Positions 1 to 12,439 of a stretch of 64,000 nt of DNA are shown here, piece by piece; the stretch's first letter is position 1; every line of letters begins with the position of its first letter. This stretch comes from Rutstroemia sp. NJR-2017a BVV2 (taxonomy: Eukaryota; Ascomycota; Leotiomycetes; Helotiales; Rutstroemiaceae): NCBI GenBank assembly GCA_002946415.1, contig NJPS01000056.1, positions 1 through 64,000 of the forward strand. Reading direction: 5' to 3'. The notes beneath the pieces are model-generated. The model had not been told where the DNA came from. It searched no databases and was given only the letters and a program-made list of their open reading frames with translations. A program made the position numbers and the translations under genes.

Positions 1-109
1 TATCAAGAGATGGTGAGGAACTAGTCCTAGTAAATGAAAATAACTAAAATAATGAAAATATCAATTTGATAAAAATGAAAATAAAATCATTCCAATTTAA
101 ATATCCAAA

Positions 110-3100
110 CTAATCATCAACTAGCTCTCGAGCTAGATGATATTTTCGGGTACAAATTTTTGTCTCGCTTAAATAAGCGATGCTAGCTTCGATTCCGGGA
201 GTAGTATCAAGAAGAAGTAGAAGTAATAAGTAATTTGTAGCTAATTTATCTTTTAGCTTGATCCGAGCTAGACTAAAAAGAGAACAACTTAAAAATAAGT
301 GCTTAGGAGTTTCTTTAGCCCTATAAATACATTTATTATTGCTAGTATATCCTAATAAATATAAATATAATTTTAAATAACTATATCTGATTTTCAACTA
401 GAAGAAGGTGCTAGCGATAGCTCTTTTAGTCGAATTTGGGATTTGGATACGATTTCGAGAAGTGGGTTTAAAAATTCTTAAATAACTAGTCGAGCTAAGC
501 AGACTAGTTTCCGATATAGTTTCCAAAGTTTTTAAAAAAGATTCTAACTACTTCTGATTTTTAATTCGCTTAATTTGAGCTTCTAAGTAGTTGAGACTAG
601 TCGTTTGGGTTACCAGGTCCATTTTAGTCCCCGATTTGGCTAGTAGATCCGCTTTTTCGTTGCCTAGTACCTCGGAATAGCCTGGAATCTAAGTTAATTT
701 GATTTTAGCTCCTCTTCTAACTATTTCTCGGCTAGCTTTATATATTAGTACTACTTGATTTTGCTCTGGTTTATCACTAAGTGATTTTAACCTTTGTAAA
801 GTAGCTTGATTATCTGAAAAAATAGTGAATTCTTGATCTTTTTGAGCTATTTTATTTATAAGTTTGATCCCTTCGGCTATTCCGGCTAATTCGCCGTTAT
901 AGACTAGCTAACTAGTCCCAATATTCCAGCTAGACCCCTGGATTAACTCCTGGTTGGAGTTGAAAAAAGCTAGACCGATTCCGATTCCTTTTTGATCTAC
1001 TAGTTCAGAACCATCAGTATAGACTAAGTACTGGTTCGGGGCTAGCAAAATAGCCGAGTTTTTATGATTTTCAGCTTCTAGTTCCTTAGATAGCTTACTA
1101 ATTTCGATCGTATAAGGGGTAGTAATCTAGAGTGGAAATTTGAAAAAACTGATTAATTCCAAATACTTAAACTAGACTAGCGGGTGTATTGAGTGTCTAA
1201 TTCGCTTAATTTGAGTCATTTTGGCAATTTCCTTTTAGGTAGATACTAAATAGTCTTGAAAATAGCAATTAGCCTTCGGTTTAGTTCAGATTTCTTTGAA
1301 AATTGGATGGTTTTCTGCTATTTGGAGAGCTCGGAGTATATATTGGCGACTAGCGGTGTTTAAGCGAGTTTGGGGAGGTGCTAAAGCAGCTTCTACCTCT
1401 ATAGGGACTATTGAACTAGTTCTGAACACCCTTAGTATCCTCTATAATGCCAAATTTTGTAAATATTGGAATTGACTTTTAAATTTAATTTGCTCTTTCT
1501 ACTATATAGGGAATCTATAGTCTGAGATGCTAGTAACGCAAGCAAGGTATAGCTAGTGTATAGTATAAGGTGAAAGTCCATTTTCGGTATTAGCTAGCCG
1601 ATTAGCTCTTAAGAAAGCTGATTTAGCTTAGCTAATTCTAATTGAAATATATTTATTGAAGTATAAAGTATTATCAAACCAGATTTCTAACTATTTCACT
1701 ACTTTTGAGAGTTGTATTGACTGATTATTCGGTAATTTGACCGAATTAGTCTTAGTAGTAGCTTATTTACCCCCGAAAAAATGAATTAGTTCGGTTTTAG
1801 CTAAATCAAACTCAATACTACTTGTTTCTTCCAGGGTATATAGCTTGCTAGCTTCTCTTTCCAAAATTTTGTAGTTCTTTTTAAAGCTAGTTAAGCTAGT
1901 TGCTAGCACGATATCATCTATATACAATCAGATTGAAGTAGAAATCGATAGAAATAGCTTTTTTATATAAATTAAAAAGAGAATTGGTGAGATCGGGCTA
2001 CCCTGGAGAATACTAGTTGAAATAGGTTGAAAATCCTCAATTTGGCTATCAAAGCTTAAGCAAAGTAGCCGGTTCTCCAGAAAGTGACTAGTCCAAGTAA
2101 TAAAACTAATTGGAAGTTTTAATTTTTTTAAAATAACTAAAAGCTAGTTTTTTGAGATATAATCGAAAGCTTTTTTAATATCCAAAAATAAAATAGATGT
2201 TTTATAGTCTTTTAAATAATTTTCTTGAACCTTATTTGCTAGTAGTAGCTCGATATCAATAACTGATTTTTTGAGTTTTCTGCTAATTTGAGAGTTATAT
2301 AGCAAGCTAGTAGTTTCGGCTAAATAGCCTAGTCTTTTTGCTAATATTCTTTCGCTAATTTTGCCTAAATAGTTCAAAAATGAAATCACTCTATAAGCTT
2401 TTGGGACTAAATAGTTAGGTTTAGCTAGTTTTTTAAGAATAGCTCTAGTTATTTGCTATCAGCACCGAGAGTGATAACCGAGATTGATTAGATAAGCAAA
2501 AACCTTATAAAATATCTCCGGAATAGCTAAATAAACTTTATTGATAATTTCTTAAGTGATTCTATCTGGACTAAGAGTTTTTCCTTTGATTTTAATTGAA
2601 TAAGCTAGTGCTAATTCGGTGCTAGCAAGCTTAAGCTAGTTCCAATCAACTGCTTTATAGCTCTCCCAATTTGGACTAGTCGAACTAGGTGGTTGGGGAA
2701 AGAGAGTAGATCTCAAAATAGTTTCTTTCTTTTTAAAACTAGTTTTATTTAAAATAGCTGGAAGAGATCGGTTTGAATAGGATTTGGTATAGCTAAAAGC
2801 CTTGAAAATTGATTTAGAATCATTATTTTCAAGAAAAGCATTCCAATAATCCTTTTTAGCTAGTTTTATCTTTAAAAAGTACTGATTCCGAGCTAATCGA
2901 TACTGTTCTTGATAAGAACCTTGACTAACTTAACTATTTTGGATTTTTAGTCTCCTCTAAGTTAGTAATATAGATTTTCTCAACTCTTTTAGCTCTGAAG
3001 TCCACCAAGATTTAATTTTTAAACTAGGTTTAATCTTAGGAATAGCTTTGTTAGCTATTAGCTGAACTAATGAAACTAGTTCCGAACTAATTAATTCCAG

Positions 3101-3990
3101 ATAATTTTGTGCTACCTTATCTAATTTCAAGTCTAGCCTAGTGAAATTAGGAGGGAGACTAGTTAGAATAATCGATTCTTTTACAATTTTGACTAAATAG
3201 TCTGAAAATAACTCTTAGTTTACTAACTTGGTATTAAAGTGAGCACTAGCTATTTTTAATCTATTTAGAGGTATTAGCTCCCTTTTTCTCTTGATAGTAA
3301 ATAAAATTGATAAATAATCAGATCCCAAATCAGCTAGTACTTACTAGTCCTCAATATATCTAGCTAATATTTATATAGCTAGTGTAAGATCCAAAACTGA
3401 CTTGCTAATACCCCTGAAAAATATAATAGTCCCGGGTTCGTTAATTAGTTCCAGGTTTTGCTTTTTTATCCAATTAATTAGCTTAGTACTAGCTTGACTA
3501 TTTCGGCTATTTGGGTTTTACCAAGAATGATGGAGGTTAAAATCCCCCAAAATCATTGAATTAGCCGAAATAGTTCTAGATAGTAAGCTCCTTTCTACTG
3601 TTTTAGTCAAAATTCCCTTAATTTAGCTATTTTCGTTATAAAGATTAACTAACTTAAATATATTGCTTTCTTCGGCTATTAATAGGACTAGTAGGTTAAG
3701 ATCGAGATTCGAAGAAGCTAGTATAATACTAGGTATATAGGTTTTCGAGATATAAGTAAGTGTTCGAGATCTAAATCCTCAAGTAATTGGAAGGATTTGA
3801 CTGAAGCTAATATAAGAAATCGATCGACTATTTGAATATTCTGGACTTTCACTTATAATCCAAAGCTCTTGGACTAAAATTAAATCGATTTTTAGCTCAA
3901 TAACTAGTTATAATACTGATTTCGTTATAGTTAAACTTCGGTTAAGATTTACTTGGATAATCCGGGTACTAGTACTAATTATAGACTAGC
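110..3990 (-). pseudogene. ORF2 remnant of LINE A: endonuclease, reverse transcriptase, RNase H, Cys-His tail
   Basis: Conceptual translation gives an APE-type endonuclease (QELW motif near 3870), then an RT with the fungal LINE block YKTSILFLDIKKAFDYISKN at about 2144-2200, the active-site YIDD near 1915, and an RNase H with the D-E-D acidic triad. A C-terminal C-x10-H-x4-C type motif lies in the last 95 residues (CIYRAKETPKHLFLSC, about 290-340). In an active element this protein would nick DNA and prime cDNA synthesis on the target. Here single stops interrupt several domains, for example a TAG in the RNase H after NIGTS. The longest open pieces are 81 and 95 codons. The pattern fits RIP decay; domain identity is secure, exact ends are not. 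Confidence 0.85.
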
Positions 3991-5560
3991 TCTCTTAATA
4001 GCCTTATAAATTTCACATTCTTTTAAAATAGAAATATAATTATTTTTGCAATTAGTATATTTTGGAGTTAAATAGAAGTATTTCTGATTATTTTGTTTGC
4101 AAATTAAGTAGTAATACTGTTATATAGTATAGGGTTCGCTATAGAGACTATATTTAATCTCTTTTCGGCAAAATTTAGCTAAATATCCAAATCCTTAGCA
4201 TTTAGTATACTGGGTGGATCTAGAAGTAGTTAGAAGTTTTTCAGTTCTAATACTAATTCCAGCTATCCAAACCCGGTTTCTAATATATCTTTCAGTTTCT
4301 GCTTTAGTAGTAAAAGAGACTACTACTGATCTCCCTTACTTAATAGCTCGATTTTCTACCGAGGATAGCTAATAGGGAGTACTAATAGGTTTTAAATTCA
4401 AATTAGAATTAAAAGTCTTTAGTTCGTCCAAAACTAGTTCTATTTTGTAAGGTGTATTGAAGTCCAAAGTAGGAATTCTATAAAGGACTACTTTGTACCA
4501 AAGTTCATCTTTAATTATTGATTTAAAAATAATTAAATACTTCCAAATAGCTCTTTTCTCGATTAGAAAATCTGAAGTAAAAAGGCTAGTATTAGTAATT
4601 ACTAGATTCTTCTTATTACTAGTACTAGTAATAGAAGAGATTACTAATCTCTTTATACTTTTGTCTAAGAAGGCCTTATTTATAGTATTTCGAAATACTA
4701 GTACCGAAAAGGGGGTTTCAGACTCTCAAATCAGAATTAATCGATTTTGGATTTTAGTTTTTTTCAGGGCTTTTTTGATTGTAGTCCAGTTTCCAGGGGT
4801 ACTATTAGTATCTGCTAGTACTATAGAAGCAAAAGTGGGTCCAGAGAGTGAATTAGCCGCCGAATTAGCCGGGGTAGTACTAGTAATAGTCAAGTTAGTT
4901 AAGTTTATCTGATTGGAAGAATTTTTGAGAATCGAGATATTAGTACTATTCGCGGCGCTAACTGCTTTGGTCTTAGCTTCGATTTTTCAGATAGTATATT
5001 CCAGATTATTTATTTGAGAGACTAGCTGATTTGTAACCTTTTGTAGCTTTTCTGATTCAATATATTCTCTAAATATCTCGATTAAATCAAGGATTTGAGA
5101 CTACTTTTTATATGATTTTGTAACCGAGTATACTTCCACTAGCAAATTATATATCTAGAGGATTTTAGTACTAGCCAGATCCGGGGTAATATTAATAATT
5201 GATTCAATAATGGAGAATTGGATAGTTTTACTTAGCCGGGAAGAGATAAATATATTAGCCTGTTTGGGAAGGCGGTAGATGGTTCTGCCGAGTCCAGTAA
5301 TATTGTTCGAAGTAGTATTAAGTGGGTCTGAGCTAAAAATCGAGTTGAGACCAGATATATCCAAATTAGGGTCAAAAATCGAGATATTTAGTAGAGAAGG
5401 ACTATTATCTATATCAATATCCCTATTAATAGAAGGTAAGGATCGAATAATAGAGTTACTAGTAGGTCCAGAGATATATTGATAGGTTGAGGTTGAAGGG
5501 GGTTCGATTTAGATAGGATTTTGAGAGTTTTCAACTCCCAAATCTGCTATTTTGACCGCA
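3991..5560 (-). pseudogene. ORF1 (gag-like, zinc-knuckle) remnant of LINE A
   Basis: Minus-strand translation of about 4200-4020 shows Cys-rich spacing typical of CCHC knuckles in LINE ORF1 proteins (FCRKEIKYS, LICKQNNQKYF, YTNCKNNY). Several expected Cys/His codons have become Tyr, as C-to-T change produces. The N-terminal part lies at about 5560-5155 and includes a 69-codon open stretch. ORF1 proteins bind the element RNA. This copy is broken by stops and is not functional. The plus-strand open frame of 139 codons at 4493-4912 is antisense and not a gene. Confidence 0.72.
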
Positions 5561-5685
5561 ACGACGATATCTCGATAACTAGTAGGCGTATTGCTAAGCG
5601 GGCTAGCAGGTTCGATCCGCAGAAGTATATATAGTCGGATTTAATATCAGTATTGATATTTTTGGATTCGGTATTGTTTTTGTTA

Positions 5686-6554
5686 ATATCTTTTTGTATT
5701 TATAACTATAAGATATTTGAATTAAGTTATAACTTTTATAAGTAATAATCAAATTAAATTGGATTTGAAAGAGATTTTTGAGAATTATAATATTAGCCTT
5801 ACTAGTAATACTAATTATTTGAATCTTAGCTTCGATTTTTTATATAATATATTCTAGATTATTAATTTAAAAAGCTAATTAATTAGTAACTTTTTATAAC
5901 TTTTCTGATTCAATATATTCTCTAAATATCTCAATTAAATCAAGAATTTAAACTTATTTATTAAATAATTTGGTAGCCAAATATATTTCAACTAGCAAAT
6001 TATATATCTAAAGAATCTTAATATTAGCTAAATCCAAAATAATTAGTTTAATAATAGAAAAACAGATAGTTTTATTTAGTTTAGATAAAGTAAAAAGATT
6101 AACCTATTTAAGAGATAATAAATATTTCTATTAAATCCAATAGTAGTATTTATAATAGTATTAACTAGATCCGAACTGAAAATCTTATTTAGGTTAGATA
6201 TATCCAAGTTTAGATTAAAAATCGAAGTAATTAATAAAATAAAACTATTATCTATCTTTATATCGATATCGATAGAAAAAGAGAATCCAATAATATTATT
6301 ACTAATAGATCCAGAAATATATTGATAAGTTGGAATTAAAGGAAGTTCGATTTAAATAAGATTTTGAGAAGTTTGAATGTTTAAATCCACTATTTTGGCT
6401 ATACTAATAATATCTCGATAATTAGCAAGTATATTACTAAGCAAGCTAGTAGGTTCGATCTATAGAAATATATATAATCAGATTTTATATTGGGTTTGAT
6501 GATTTTGGATTCGGAATTGTTTTTTCAAATATTTTTTCTTCTTTTACCAAAAAG
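5686..6554 (-). mobile_element. LINE copy B, 5' portion only (ORF1)
   Basis: This is homologous to the 5' 0.8-0.9 kb of copy A and of copy J but far more AT-rich. Its 5' terminus is readable on the minus strand as CTTTTTGGTAAAAGAAG (complement of 6538-6554), like the other family starts. It stops abruptly where copy A begins, so A probably inserted into or replaced the rest of B. No open frame survives. Confidence 0.8.
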
Positions 6555-7489
6555 TTATTTATTTACTTATTAGTTATTAATATATCTGATTATTATTTAT
6601 ATAGCTAGTATAAGATCTAAAATTAATTTTATAATTTTTCTAAAAAATATAATAATTCTGGATTTATTAATTAGTTCCAAGTTTTACTTCTTAATCTATC
6701 AAACTAATTTAGAATTTATTTGATTATTTTGATTATTTAAATTCTACTAAAGATAATAGAAATTAAAGTTATCCAAAATTATTAAATTAATCGAAAAAGT
6801 TCTAGATAATAAATTTATTATTATTATTTTAATCGAAATTTCTTCGATTTAACTAATTTTATTATAAATTTTAACTAGTTCAAATATATTACTTTCTTTA
6901 GTTATTAATAGAATTAATAAATTAAGATTAGTATTTAAAGAAACTAATATAATATTAGATATATAGGTTTTCGAGATATAAATAAGTATTCGAGATTTAA
7001 ATTCTAAAATAATTAAAAAACTTTAATTAAATTAATATAAGATCGATTATTTAAGTAATCTAGAATTTTATTTATAATCTAAGGTTTCTAGATTAAAATT
7101 AAATTGATTTTTAATTTAATAGTTAATTATAATACTAATTTAGTAACAACTAAATTTCGATTTAAATTTATTTAATGAATTCGGATATCTATACTAATTA
7201 TAAATTAATTTTTTAATAACTTTATAAATTTTATACTCTTTAGAAATAGAAATATAATTATTTTTGTAATTAATATATTTTAGTACTAAATAAAGATATT
7301 TTTAGTTATTTTGATTATAAATCGAATAATAATATTAGCTAGTAATACAAGATTTATTATAAAGATTATATTTAATTTCTTTTTAGTAAAATTTTACTAA
7401 ATATCTAAATTCTTAATATTTAATATATTAAATAGATCTAAAAGTAATAAAGAGTTTTTTATATTCTAATATTAATTCTGACTATCTAT
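6555..7489 (-). mobile_element. LINE copy C, internal fragment (endonuclease and end of ORF1)
   Basis: The fragment corresponds to positions about 3340-4265 of copy A: the endonuclease domain plus the zinc-knuckle end of ORF1. It is heavily mutated. The 5' end of copy B abuts it on the left and the 3' tail of copy D abuts it on the right, so C is an older element cut on both sides by later insertions. Confidence 0.78.
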
Positions 7490-8313
7490 TAATTAATTTA
7501 TTATTTTAACAATATTTTTGAGTTTAAGACTATAATAGATTAGCTAACAATTAACTATTAATAGTTAAATAGTAATAATGTTTTGAAGATATTTTTAGAC
7601 CAAATAGTATTAAGAGATAGTGAGAAACTAATTCTAGATAATGAAAATAAAATAAAAGAAAAGTAGTAATTTGATAAAAAGAAAAGTAATATAAATCCAA
7701 TTTAATAATTCAATTTAATTATCTTCTAGCTTATAAGCTAAATAATATTTTCGAGTATAGATATTTGTTTTACTTAAATAACTAATACTAGTTTCGATTC
7801 CAGAATTAATATCAAGAAGAAGTAAAAATAATAAATAATTTATAGCTAATTTATCTTTTAGTTTAATCCAAGTTAGACTAAAAAGAGAATAATTTAAAAA
7901 TAAGTATTTAGAAATCTCTTTAGCTTTATAAATATATTTATTATTACTAATATATATTAATAAATATAAATATAATTTTAAATAACTATATCTGATTTTC
8001 AACTAATAGAAAATATTAGTAATAATTCTTTTAGTCGATTTTGGGATTTAGATTTAATTTCGAAAAGAGAGTTTGAAAATTTTTATATAGTTAGTTAAAT
8101 TAAGTAAATTAGTTTCTACAATTTTAGAAAGAGATTAAGATTATTCTTGATTTTTAATTTGCTTAATTTAAACTTCAAAATAACTAAGATTAATCAAATT
8201 AGTTAGAGAATCCAATTTCATTCCCGATTTAGCTAGTAAATTAGTTATTTCGTAATTTAGAATTTCGAAATAATTTGGAATTTAAGTTATTTTGATTTTA
8301 ACCTCTTTATTAT
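7490..8313 (-). mobile_element. LINE copy D, 5'-truncated 3' end
   Basis: Its 3' tail (AATTAATTTATTATTTTAAC at the left end) and the 3' UTR block shared by all copies are present, followed by the C-terminal Cys-His region (open piece 7715-8002, NKYIYKAKEISKYLFLNYSL, with Cys codons turned to Tyr) and part of RNase H. The copy ends at about 8313 next to a Gypsy fragment. 5' truncation is typical of LINE retrotransposition. Confidence 0.85.
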
Positions 8314-8314
8314 T

Positions 8315-8689
8315 AAATAAAAAAAATATTGTAAAACTTATTTATAATTATTATATATCGAGGATCTTTTGAAATAAATCTACTTTTATTATTTAGTAAT
8401 TAAAATAATCAAAAATAAAAAAGAATAAATTAATTAATATTATTTAAATAATTATTAGTTAGTTAGTAAAATTAATAAATTAATAATAATATAATAAATC
8501 TTCAATAATAGAATGAAATTTAATTTTAGAATTAAGAGAATTCTAGAACTCGAAAAATTTAAATATAAAAAATTCATTTTATATAAAGTATATAATATAT
8601 TAATATTATAATAACTTAAATAAAGAATCTAATTAAATAAACTTTAGATAAGAAACTAATTCTAGATAATTATTATAAAATTCGTTATA
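8315..8689 (-). mobile_element. Ty3/Gypsy fragment: LTR plus adjoining leader
   Basis: The sequence matches the right end of the complete Gypsy at 26075-32249. 8490-8689 is the LTR (ends TATAATAAA... and ...TTCGTTATA), and 8315-8489 matches the internal sequence next to that element's 5' LTR (31880-32035). The orientation is the same as the complete copy. It carries no coding capacity. Confidence 0.78.
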
Positions 8690-8979
8690 ATATCTATATT
8701 TTCTCTAAAGCTAAATCTAATATTTTCTTATTCTATTATTTTTATAATTATAAAATCAATTTAAAAGATAATAATAAAAAATATTAAAATATAATTTTTT
8801 TTATAAAACATTATTTAAAGAACTTGAAATTATCAAAAATATCTTATAGAGAATCTATTAAAGTTTTTTATTAAATTTAACTAAATATTATTTATAATTT
8901 CTATTTTCTTTATTAAAGAACTTATAAATAAATTATATTTTTATATCGATTTTCGAATATTTAATCAGATTTATCAATA
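8690..8979. other. AT-rich stretch without recognisable gene
   Basis: About 290 bp of RIP-like AT-rich sequence lies between the Gypsy LTR fragment and the start of LINE E. I see no motif, long frame or match to the other repeats here. Confidence 0.6.
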
Positions 8980-10771
8980 CTTTTTAACAAAAGAAGAAAA
9001 AATACTTGGAAAAACGATTCCGAATTGAAAATCATCAAATCTAATATAAAATCTGATTATATATATTTCTGCGGATCGAACCTGCTAGCTCGCTTAGCAA
9101 TATATCTACTAGTTATCAAGATATCGTTATCGCGGCCAAAATAGCGAATTTGGAAATTTTAATCTCTCAAAATCTTATCCAAATCGAACCTTCTTCAACT
9201 CTAACTTATCAATATACTTCTGGATTTACTAGCAATATTATTATTCGATTCTCTTCTTCTATTAATATCGATATAAAGATAGATAATAGTTTTATATTAT
9301 TAATTACTTCGATTTTCAATTCAAACTTGGATATATCTAGTTTAAATAAGATTTTCAATTTAAATCTACTTAATACTATTATAAGTACTATTATTAGATC
9401 TAGTAGAAATATCTATTATCTTTCTAAATAAACTAACTTCTTTACTTTATCTAAACTAAGTAAAATTAATTATTTCTCTATTATTAAACTAATTACTCTA
9501 GATCTAGCTCGTACTAAAATTCTTCAGATATATAACTTATCAGTTAATATATATTTGGCTACCAAATTATATAATAAGTAAGTTTAAATCCTTAATTCAA
9601 TCAAGATATTTAGAGAATATATCGAATTAGGAAAGTTACAAAAAATTACTAATTAACTAGTTTCTTAAGTTAATAATCTGGAATATACTATATAAAAAAT
9701 CGAAGTTAAGATTAAAGTAACTAGTATTACTAATAAAGCTAATATTATAATTCTCAAAAACCTTTTTCAAATCCAATCTAACTTAATTATTACTATTATT
9801 ACTTCGATTATTTCTTTAACTAAATTATCTTCTAGACTCTTTTTTATTTTAATAGTACTAATAGATAATATTAGTAACTTTGGAAACTGGATTAGTATTA
9901 ATAAAATTACTAAAAAAGCTAAAGTCCAAAATCAATTAATTTTGATTTAAAATCTCAATACCCCTTTCTCGATATTAACTCTACAAAATATTATTAATAA
10001 AGTCTTCTTAGATAAAAATATTAAAGAACTAATAATCTTCTCGATTATTATTACTAATAATAAGAAGAATTTAATTGTTATTATAATTATTCCTTTTATT
10101 TCTGATTTTCTATTTAAGAAAAGAGCTATTTAGAAATATTTAATTATTTTTAAATTATATTTAAAAGATAAATCTTGATATAAAGTAGTTTTTTATAATA
10201 TCTTTATTCAGAATTTCAATATATCTTACAAAATAGAACTAGTTTTGGATAAATTAAAAACTTTTAATTCTAATTTGAATTTAAAACTAATTAGTACTTT
10301 ATATTGATTATCTTTAATAGAAAATTAAATTATCAAATAAAGAAAATTAGTAATAATCTTATTCGTTATTAAAGTAGAAATAGAAAGATATATTAGAAAT
10401 CAAGTTTAGATAACTAGATTTAATATTAGAACTAAAAAACTTTTTACTATTTCTAGATTTACCTAATATATTAAATACTAAGAATTTAGATATTTAGCAA
10501 AATTTTATCGAAAAGAGATTAAATATAGTTTCTATAACGAACTTTATATTACTAGCTAGTATTATTATTCGATTTGTAATCAAAATAGCTAAAAATATTT
10601 CTATTTAATATCAAAATATATTAATTATAAAAATAATTATATTTCCATTTCTAAAAAATATAAAATATATAAAACTATTAAAGAAACTAGTTTATAATTA
10701 ATATAAATATTTGAATTCTTCAAATAAATCTAAATCGAAGTTCGATTATAACTAAATTAGTACTATAGTTA

Positions 10772-10929
10772 ACCAGGACTAGTTCCTCACCATCTCTTGA
10801 TACTATTTGGCTTAAAAATGTATTTAAATACTATTTACACTTAGCTGCTAGCGGCCTTCAGCCGCTAGCCGACCTACTATAGTCTTAGACTCAAAAAGGT
10901 CGTTAAAATGATAAATCAATCAATCAATC
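10772..10929 (+). mobile_element. 158 bp 5'-truncated LINE 3' end, not RIP-mutated, with 13 bp TSD
   Basis: This segment matches the 3' UTR of the LINE family (compare the reverse complement of 1-40, and 47915-48077) but is much richer in G+C than its surroundings. It ends in (AATC)n. The host LINE E sequence AGTACTATAGTTA is duplicated exactly at 10759-10771 and 10930-10942, marking a target-primed insertion. It preserves the unmutated family 3' UTR. Confidence 0.93.
10847..10869 (+). other. Perfect hairpin in the LINE 3' UTR
   Basis: The arms GCTAGCGGC (10847-10855) and GCCGCTAGC (10861-10869) are exact reverse complements around the loop CTTCA. It lies about 60 bp before the (AATC)n tail. 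Degenerate versions occur at the same place in other copies (about 47980-48010, 49405-49430). By analogy with other LINEs, such a structure could be the site the reverse transcriptase recognises on its own RNA; that role is inferred. Confidence 0.75.
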
Positions 10930-12439
10930 AGTACTATAGTTAGCTCTCAAATTAAAAATCGATTTATTATTAATCTAAAAACTTTGAATTATAAATGAAA
11001 ACTCAGATTATTCAAATAATCGATCGATTTCTTATAATAGTTTCAATCAAATCATTCTAGCTATTTTGGAATTCAGATTTTAAATATTTATTTATATCTC
11101 GAAGATCTATATATCTAATATTATATTAGTTCTTTCGAATATCGATCTTAACTTATTAATCCTATTAGTAACTGAAGAAAGTAATATATTTGAACTAGTT
11201 AATATTTATATCGAAATTAGTTAAATCGAAGGAATTTTGATTAAAGTAATAGAAAGAAGTTTGTTATCTAGAACTATTTTGACTAATTTATTTATTTTAG
11301 ATAATTTTAATTTCTATTATCTTTAGTAGAATCCAAATAATCGAAGTAGTTAAATTAATACTAAACTAGTTCGATAGATTGAAAAGTAAAACTTGGAACT
11401 AATTAATAAATCTAGAATTATTATATTTTTTAGAGAAACTAGCAAGTTAGTTTTAGATCTTATATTAGCTATATAAATATTAGCTAGATATATTGATAAC
11501 TAGTAAGTATTAGTTTATTTAGGATCTAATTATTTACTAATTTTATTTATTTAAAAAAAAAACAAAAGAATTAATATTATTAAATAGATACAAATTAATT
11601 AGTATTTATTTTAATACTAAGTTAATAGATTAGAAACTTTTTTTAGATTATTTAATTAAAACTATAAAGAAATTAATTATTCTAATTAATCTCTTTCTTG
11701 ATTTCATTTAATTAAGTTTGAAATTAAATAAAATAGTATAAATTATCTAGAATTAATTAGTTCGAAACTATTATTATTAATTCAACTAATAATTAGTAAA
11801 GCTATTTTAAAAACTAAATCTAATCTAAAAACTAAATTTTGAGAAATTTCTAAATTAAAGTATTTAAGAAAATCGATATTCTTAATTTAGAGAAAATTAA
11901 AAATCTAAAAAACCCAAGATTTTTATCAAGAATAATATCGATTAATTCGGAATTAGTACTTTCTAAAATAAAACTAATTAAAAAAGATTGCTAAAATGCT
12001 TTTTTTGAAAATAATAATTCCAAATCAATTTTTAAAATATTTAACTATATCAAATCTTATTTAAATCAATCTCTTCTGATTATTGTAAAGAAAACTATTT
12101 TTCAAAAGAAAAAAACTATTTTAAGAAATATTCTCTTTTCCTAACTATCTAGTTCGATTAGTCCAAATTAAGAAGAATATAAAATAATAAATTGAAGTTA
12201 ATTTAAACTAGCTAATACCAAATTAATATTAATTTGTTTAACTAAAATCAAAAGAAAAATACTAGGATTTAATAGAATTATTTAAGAAATTATCAATAAA
12301 GTTTATTTAGTTATTTCTAAAATATTTTATAAAGTTTTTGTTTATCTAATTAATCTTGAATATTGTTCTTAGTATTAGAGATAACTAATTAAAACTATTT
12401 TCAAAAAACTAATTAAACCTGATTATTTAGTTACAAAAA

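Larger units (their letters stand above)
1..5685 (-). mobile_element. LINE copy A (Tad/I-like non-LTR retrotransposon), nearly full length, cut by left window edge
   Basis: The copy reads right to left: 5' end near 5685, ORF1 about 5560-4000, ORF2 endonuclease about 3960-3050, reverse transcriptase about 3050-1500, RNase H about 1030-680, C-terminal Cys-His motif about 397-110, then 3' UTR running off the window. It is the least mutated of the LINE copies. The RT catalytic motif YIDD survives at about 1909-1926, and the RNase H keeps its acidic residues (YTDGS, GELAG, FSDNQ). Frames are still broken by TAG/TAA codons at former CAG/CAA positions, so no intact protein is encoded. The same family recurs throughout the window in both orientations. 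Confidence 0.92.
10759..10942. repeat. Target-site duplication AGTACTATAGTTA flanking the short LINE insert
   Basis: Perfect 13 bp direct repeats at 10759-10771 and 10930-10942 bracket the insertion. Removing the insert and one repeat restores the continuous LINE E sequence. Confidence 0.93.

Noticed and set aside
4493..4912. 139-codon plus-strand open frame with many hydrophobic residues
   Set aside because: It is antisense to ORF1 of LINE A, where the homologous copies have domain-bearing frames on the other strand. RIP of the minus strand removes stops from this frame by chance.
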